Assembly: GCA_022822265.1 (NCBI GenBank)
Contig: JAJECA010000024.1
Coordinates: 56,119-120,118, forward strand
Length of the DNA: 64,000 bases
Direction: 5' to 3'
DNA from: Acidimicrobiia bacterium
Lineage (GTDB): Bacteria > Actinomycetota > Acidimicrobiia > Acidimicrobiales > Bin134
In this document: one piece after another, positions 59,283 through 64,000 of the stretch
How positions within the stretch are numbered: the first letter of the stretch is position 1
How the letters are laid out: every line of letters starts with the position of its first letter
Program-made: the position numbers and the translations under genes
The notes under the pieces: model-generated
Told to the model about the DNA's origin: nothing
What the model saw: the letters and a program-made list of their open reading frames with translations, nothing else
Databases searched by the model: none

Positions 59283-60664
59283 CAGCTCTCCTCGCTGTCG
59301 TTGCTGTCTGTTTTCCGGCCCATAATCCGCTGGTGTATCTCCATTTGGTCATCTTCAGTTTCAGTGTCGCCTTCAGTTCTCTGCCCCATCATCCTCTGGT
59401 AGATCTCCTTTTCGGCACCGTGTTGCGAGGGATGGTAGTAACGCTGATCTTCAAAGCGATCGGGGCGATATTGCTGGCTCACCCAGCCTTGGGGATCATC
59501 ATGAGGATACACGTAGCCCTTGCCGTGCCCTAGACCGGCCGCCCCCTGGTAATGGGCGTCTCGAAGATGGGGCGGCACCTCGCCGCTGCCGTCGCCCGCG
59601 TCGGCCCGAGCCCGCCCGAGAGCCGTGGTGACGGTGTTGGACTTGGGGGCGGTGGCCAGATACACCACCGCGTGGGCCAGGTTGAGCTGCGCTTCGGGCA
59701 GGCCCACGAACTCCACCGCCCGGGCCGCAGCATCGGCCACCACCAGGGCTTGGGAGTCGGCCATCCCGATGTCCTCCGATGCCAGTATCACCATTCTCCG
59801 GGCGATGAACCGGGGGTCCTCCCCCGCCTCCAGCATTCGGGACAGCCAGTACAGCCCGGCGTCGGGGTCGGACCCCCGCAGGCTCTTGATGAAGGCGCTG
59901 ATGATGTCGTAGTGCTCGTCGCGGCCGTAGCGAACTGCGCTGGCGCCCAGGGCGTCCTCGGCGTCGGCCAGGGTGACTCGGGGAGGGTCGTCGCTCCGGG
60001 CCGAGGCTAGAGCCACGGCCACCTCCAGGCTGGTCAGGGCTTGGCGGCCGTCTCCCGCGGCCTGGGTCGCCAGGTGGGCCAGCGCCTCATCTTCGGCCTC
60101 GGCCCCCTCGGCCCGCAGCCCGCGGCGTAGCAGCTCGCCCAGCGCATCGGTGTCCAGGGGCTCTAGGCGGAACAGGGTGGAGCGGGACCGCAGCGGCGGG
60201 TTCACCTCGAAGTACGGGTTCTCGGTGGTCGCCCCGATCAGGGTGATGAGCCCGGACTCCACCGCAGGCAGTAGGGCATCTTGCTGAGCCCGATTGAACC
60301 GGTGAACCTCGTCGAGGAACAAGATCGTGCCCTGGTTGTGCTGGCCTAGGCGGTCGCGGGCCGAGGCCATGACCTCTCGTACGTCCTTGACCGAGGCGGC
60401 GACCGCGGAGTGCTGGACATAGGCCTGGGCGGTGGTTCCGGCCACCAGCCGGGCAATGGTGGTCTTGCCCGTGCCCGGCGGCCCCCACAAGATGGCCGAC
60501 GACAGCCGGTCCGACTCGATGAGGCTGCGCAGGGGCTTTCCCCGACCGAGCAGGTGCTCCTGGCCGACCAGATCATCCAGATTGCGGGGTCGGAGCCGAT
60601 CGGCCAGCGGCGCAGTGTTGGCCAGGCGCTCGGCTGCGGCGGCGGCGAACAGGTCGTCGCTCAT
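59282..60664 (-). CDS. rarA: Replication-associated recombination protein RarA/MgsA
   Basis: [51 protein letters not shown]-like [20 protein letters not shown]. Confidence 0.95.
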   Translation of the reverse strand: MSDDLFAAAAAERLANTAPLADRLRPRNLDDLVGQEHLLGRGKPLRSLIESDRLSSAILWGPPGTGKTTIARLVAGTTAQAYVQHSAVAASVKDVREVMASARDRLGQHNQGTILFLDEVHRFNRAQQDALLPAVESGLITLIGATTENPYFEVNPPLRSRSTLFRLEPLDTDALGELLRRGLRAEGAEAEDEALAHLATQAAGDGRQALTSLEVAVALASARSDDPPRVTLADAEDALGASAVRYGRDEHYDIISAFIKSLRGSDPDAGLYWLSRMLEAGEDPRFIARRMVILASEDIGMADSQALVVADAAARAVEFVGLPEAQLNLAHAVVYLATAPKSNTVTTALGRARADAGDGSGEVPPHLRDAHYQGAAGLGHGKGYVYPHDDPQGWVSQQYRPDRFEDQRYYHPSQHGAEKEIYQRMMGQRTEGDTETEDDQMEIHQRIMGRKTDSNDSEES

Positions 60665-60693
60665 CGCCATCGCGCCCAGCTATCGCGCTTCAT
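60661..60693 (-). other. Micro-[13 protein letters not shown] between aspS and rarA
   Basis: Starts 4 nt after aspS TAG; ATGA with rarA ATG 60664. Confidence 0.4.
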
Positions 60694-60697
60694 CTGA

Positions 60698-62434
60698 CTA
60701 CCCAGCGGCGGGCGGCGGGAGTACGCGCAGGCCGAGCTCGTCGAGGTGGCGGTCGGCTATTGGGGTGGGCGAGTTGGACAGCGGGTCGGCGCCCGACTGG
60801 GTCTTGGGGAAGGCAATGACCTCGCGGATGTTCTCCTCCCCGGCCAAGATGGCCACCAGCCGGTCGATGCAGAAGGCGAACCCGGCGTGGGGCGGCGCAC
60901 CGTAGCGGAAGGCGTCGAGAAGGAAACCGAATCGGTTTTCGGCATCGTCATCGCTGATGCCGAGGGCCCGGAACACCGCTCGCTGGATGTCGGGCCGGTG
61001 GATCCGCACGCTGCCCGAACCCAGCTCCCAGCCGTTGAGCACCAAGTCGTAGGCCTGGGAGCGCACGGCCAGCAGCTCCTCACCCTCGCCGTCCAGCAGG
61101 CCCACATCATCGGGATGGGGCATGGTGAACGGATGGTGGGCGGCGATAGGCCGGCCCTGGTCGTCGATGGACTCGAACAGCGGGAACTCGGTAACCCACA
61201 CGAAGTGCAGGCCGCCTTCAGTGACGGGCGGTCGGCCCAACTCCAAGCGGAGCAGGCCGAGGATGTCGCGCACCTTCGGGCGGCGGTCGGCGATCAACAA
61301 AAGCAGGTCGCCGGGCTCCGCATCCATGGCCGGGCCCAGCGCCGCCTGCTCCTCATCGGACATGAACTTGGTCAGAGCGCCGTCGAGGGCACCGTCGTCG
61401 CCCACCCGGAACCAGGCCAGGCCCTTGGCCCCCCACTGCTGGCACTTCTTGGTGAGCTCGTCGATGGCGTTGCGACCCAAGCTCTGACTGCCTCCCTTAC
61501 AGTTGATGCCCTTGACGCACTCCACCTGGAAGACCTTGGCCTCGGTGCCCTCGAACAGCCCGGTCAGCTCGATCAGCTCCATCCCGAAGCGCACGTCGGG
61601 CTTGTCGGAGCCGAACCGCTCCATGGCATCGGTCCAAGTCATGAAGATGGGTTCGTCGGGGCGGGTACCGGTGACTGCCTCTACTGCGGCGGCCACTGCC
61701 TCGGTGATGAAGGCCATCACCTCGTCTTGGCCTGCGAAGCTGGCCTCGGCGTCGAGCTGCATGAACTCGAACTGTCGGTCGGCCCGGAGATCCTCGTCGC
61801 GAAGGCAGCGGGCGATCTGGTAGTAGCGGTCGAGTCCCCCCACCATGCAGAGCTGCTTGAAGATCTGGGGCGACTGGGGCAGGGCGTAGAACCGTCCGGG
61901 ATGCAACCGGGAAGGCACCACGAAGTCGCGGGCGCCTTCGGGGGTGGAGGCCACCAGCATGGGGGTCTCGATCTCGGTGAAGCGCTGCGCCTCCATCGAG
62001 CGGCGGATGGCGCTGTTGACCGTGGCCCGCAGCTCCAGGTTGCGCTGGAGGCGCTCACCCCGCAGGTCGACGTAGCGATAGCGCAGGCGCACGTTCTCGT
62101 CCACCTCGGTGCGGGAGTGCAGAGGGAAAGGCGGAGGCTCGGCGGCCGATAGAACCTCTACCTGGCAGTCGCCGATCTCCACCTCGCCGGTGTCCAGCTT
62201 GGGGTTGACGGTGCCCTCGGGCCGAGGCCGCACCGTGCCGCTGATGCGGACCACATATTCCGAGCGCAGGTCGTGGCGCTCGTCGACCACGCATTGGATC
62301 ACCCCGGTGCGGTCCCGCAGGTCGATGAACGCCAGGTTCTCACCGTGCTCCCGGCGCCGGTCCACCCAACCGCACACCGATACCTCGCGGCCGATGTCGC
62401 CGGCGCGCAACTCGCCGCAATAGTCAGTTCGCAT
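60698..62434 (-). CDS. aspS: Aspartyl-tRNA synthetase (probably AspRS, class II)
   Basis: VCGWVDRRREHGENLAFIDLRDRTGVIQCVV; GFAFCIDRLVAILAGEENIREVIAFPKTQSGADPLSNSP. Confidence 0.98.
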   Translation of the reverse strand: MRTDYCGELRAGDIGREVSVCGWVDRRREHGENLAFIDLRDRTGVIQCVVDERHDLRSEYVVRISGTVRPRPEGTVNPKLDTGEVEIGDCQVEVLSAAEPPPFPLHSRTEVDENVRLRYRYVDLRGERLQRNLELRATVNSAIRRSMEAQRFTEIETPMLVASTPEGARDFVVPSRLHPGRFYALPQSPQIFKQLCMVGGLDRYYQIARCLRDEDLRADRQFEFMQLDAEASFAGQDEVMAFITEAVAAAVEAVTGTRPDEPIFMTWTDAMERFGSDKPDVRFGMELIELTGLFEGTEAKVFQVECVKGINCKGGSQSLGRNAIDELTKKCQQWGAKGLAWFRVGDDGALDGALTKFMSDEEQAALGPAMDAEPGDLLLLIADRRPKVRDILGLLRLELGRPPVTEGGLHFVWVTEFPLFESIDDQGRPIAAHHPFTMPHPDDVGLLDGEGEELLAVRSQAYDLVLNGWELGSGSVRIHRPDIQRAVFRALGISDDDAENRFGFLLDAFRYGAPPHAGFAFCIDRLVAILAGEENIREVIAFPKTQSGADPLSNSPTPIADRHLDELGLRVLPPPAAG

Positions 62435-62444
62435 CGCGGCTATT

Positions 62445-63707
62445 TCACTCCTTCGCCAGCCTCTGAGCCACCTCATTTACCACTTCGGCCCGGGGCAGTG
62501 CGGTTTGACCGCCGCCTGAGCGTAGGTCGCGCAGCGTGACGATGCCTGACTCCAGCTCGTCTTCTCCCACCAGCAGGGCTAGCCGGGCGCCTGAACGGTC
62601 GGCCACTTTCATCTGGGCCTTCATTGAGCGAGCGTCAAAGGCTCGGTCGGCGGAAATGCCGTTGCGGCGAAGCTCGAAGGTGAGATCCCTCCCGGTGTCG
62701 CCACCGGCCACGTCCACCACGAACACGTCCACCCCTCCTGCGGTCTCGGTCAGAGCGTTTTCGGCGTCGGCGGCCAGCAAGATGCGCTCGATGCCCGCGC
62801 CGAATCCCACTCCCGGTGTGGCCTTGCCGCCCAGCGCCTCGGCCAGCCCGTCGTAACGCCCCCCACCGCCGACCGCGTTCTGGGCCGATGTCAAAGTACC
62901 CGCGGCAAACTCCCAGGTGGAGTGGGTGTAGTAGTCCAAGCCCCGCACCAGGCGAGGGTCGATCTCGTAGGCCACTCCGAGGGCATCCAACCCGGCCTGC
63001 ACACGCTCGAAGTGGGTAGCTGCCTCATCGGAGAGATGATCGGTGATCAGAGGAGCATCGGCCACCACGGTCATGGTGCGCTCTCGCTTGGAGTCCAGCA
63101 CCCGCAGCGGGTGGTCGACGGCGTTGGCCCGGTCGGCCTCATCCAACTCGCCCAGCCGCTGATCCAGCCAGGCGGCCAACTGCCCGGCGTAGGCCTGTCG
63201 GTCGCCGGGGCTGCCCATTGAGTTGAGCCGCAGCGTCAGGCTGCTCAGTCCTAGTGCCCGATAGAAATCGTGCTGGAGGGCGATGACCTCCACATCGAGG
63301 TCGGGGTCAGGCGAGCCGATTGCCTCGGCCCCCACCTGGTGGTGTTGGCGGAACCGGCCGGCCTGGGGCTCCTCGTAGCGGAAACAGGGGGTGAGATACC
63401 ACACCTTCCACGGCACGGTAGGCCGGTGCTGGTTGAAAGCCCGGACCACTGGCGCAGTGCCCTCGGGGCGCAGGGCCATGTGGCGTTCCCCCTTGTCGAA
63501 GAAGTCGTACATCTCCTTGCGGACCACCTCGGTGCCCTCGCCCAAGCGCTGGAACACTCCAATGTCCTCGAACATGGGGCTCTGCACCAGCCCATAGCCG
63601 GCCCTCCCGAACACATCGGCAAACACCCCCACCAGCGCCTGCCACCGATCCGACTCCGGTGGCAAAATGTCACGAGTCCCCTTAGGCGCCTGAAACATCT
63701 CAGCCAC
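62445..63707 (-). CDS. hisS: Histidyl-tRNA synthetase
   Basis: APKGTRDILPPES, MALRPEGTAPVVRA, LVRGLDYYTHSTWEF. Confidence 0.98.
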   Translation of the reverse strand: MAEMFQAPKGTRDILPPESDRWQALVGVFADVFGRAGYGLVQSPMFEDIGVFQRLGEGTEVVRKEMYDFFDKGERHMALRPEGTAPVVRAFNQHRPTVPWKVWYLTPCFRYEEPQAGRFRQHHQVGAEAIGSPDPDLDVEVIALQHDFYRALGLSSLTLRLNSMGSPGDRQAYAGQLAAWLDQRLGELDEADRANAVDHPLRVLDSKRERTMTVVADAPLITDHLSDEAATHFERVQAGLDALGVAYEIDPRLVRGLDYYTHSTWEFAAGTLTSAQNAVGGGGRYDGLAEALGGKATPGVGFGAGIERILLAADAENALTETAGGVDVFVVDVAGGDTGRDLTFELRRNGISADRAFDARSMKAQMKVADRSGARLALLVGEDELESGIVTLRDLRSGGGQTALPRAEVVNEVAQRLAKE

Positions 63708-63786
63708 AAAACACGATGCTACCGGCGCACTGCGACCATTCCCCGCACCCAGGAGGCCGCTCCGGTCATGCCCGACTAGTAGTTCG

Positions 63787-64000
63787 CTAGAGCCCTCCGA
63801 CTTGGGCTTGCAGGTTGCTGGGGGGATCGGGGGCGCCTGCGGCTGCGCCGGTTGTGATGGACACGGAGGCCTTCACGCTCTCAAGCGAGTTCCTCGTCGC
63901 CCAAACGTCGTAGAAATAGGTGGTATCGGGCTGCAAGCCGGTGTCGGTGAAGGTGGTTGCCGTTTGGGCAGTGGCCAAAGACACCGTGCCATCGTGAGCG
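63787..64000 (-). CDS. C-terminal part of a fibronectin type III domain protein (truncated by window)
   Basis: TATTFTDTGLQPDTTYFYDVWATRNSLESVKASVSITTG. Confidence 0.7.
   Translation of the reverse strand, partial: AHDGTVSLATAQTATTFTDTGLQPDTTYFYDVWATRNSLESVKASVSITTGAAAGAPDPPSNLQAQVGGL

Overview
64 kb of a high-GC actinobacterial chromosome; gene content and the mIHF/pyr/aro order look Acidimicrobiia-like (inference, no search run). Left part (1-18.6 kb): CO-dehydrogenase-like coxL/S/M, methyltransferase, MFS transporter, LPXTG-type 5'-nucleotidase, VapBC-type TA pair, PLD-SF2 helicase, DUF222/HNH protein, a small-gene cluster with a HicA-like ORF, a PhoU/TrkA_C protein next to an MgtE-type transporter, a flavin oxidoreductase, a channel-like protein and a Rieske oxygenase. 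Accessory or defence-like island (18.6-25.7 kb): AAA ATPase divergent from a 1482-aa SF1 helicase-nuclease-HIRAN protein, plus DUF3800. Right part (25.8-64 kb): housekeeping genes trmH-like, rplT-rpmI-infC, hisG, ribD, moaB, rsmB-fmt-def, priA, metK, coaBC, rpoZ, gmk, mIHF, pyrF-pyrD-carB-carA-pyrC-pyrB-pyrR, nusB, efp, pepQ, aroQ-aroB-aroK, prepilin peptidase, aroE, mltG, ruvX, alaS, rarA, aspS, hisS. Most unusual observations: (1) many operon junctions are bridged by 5-25 codon micro-ORFs whose start overlaps the upstream stop and whose stop overlaps the downstream start, several being tandem duplications of the junction; (2) a recurrent TANNNT-N6/7-(A/G)TG leaderless-type promoter pattern, including two overlapping face-to-face -10 boxes in a 22-bp spacer; (3) a 16-bp-period palindromic operator array over the promoter of the island ATPase; (4) a PyrR-type attenuator; (5) genes whose conserved N-termini lack any ATG/GTG/TTG start (infC, trmH-like, possibly gmk). 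No tRNA, rRNA, CRISPR array or transposase was recognised.
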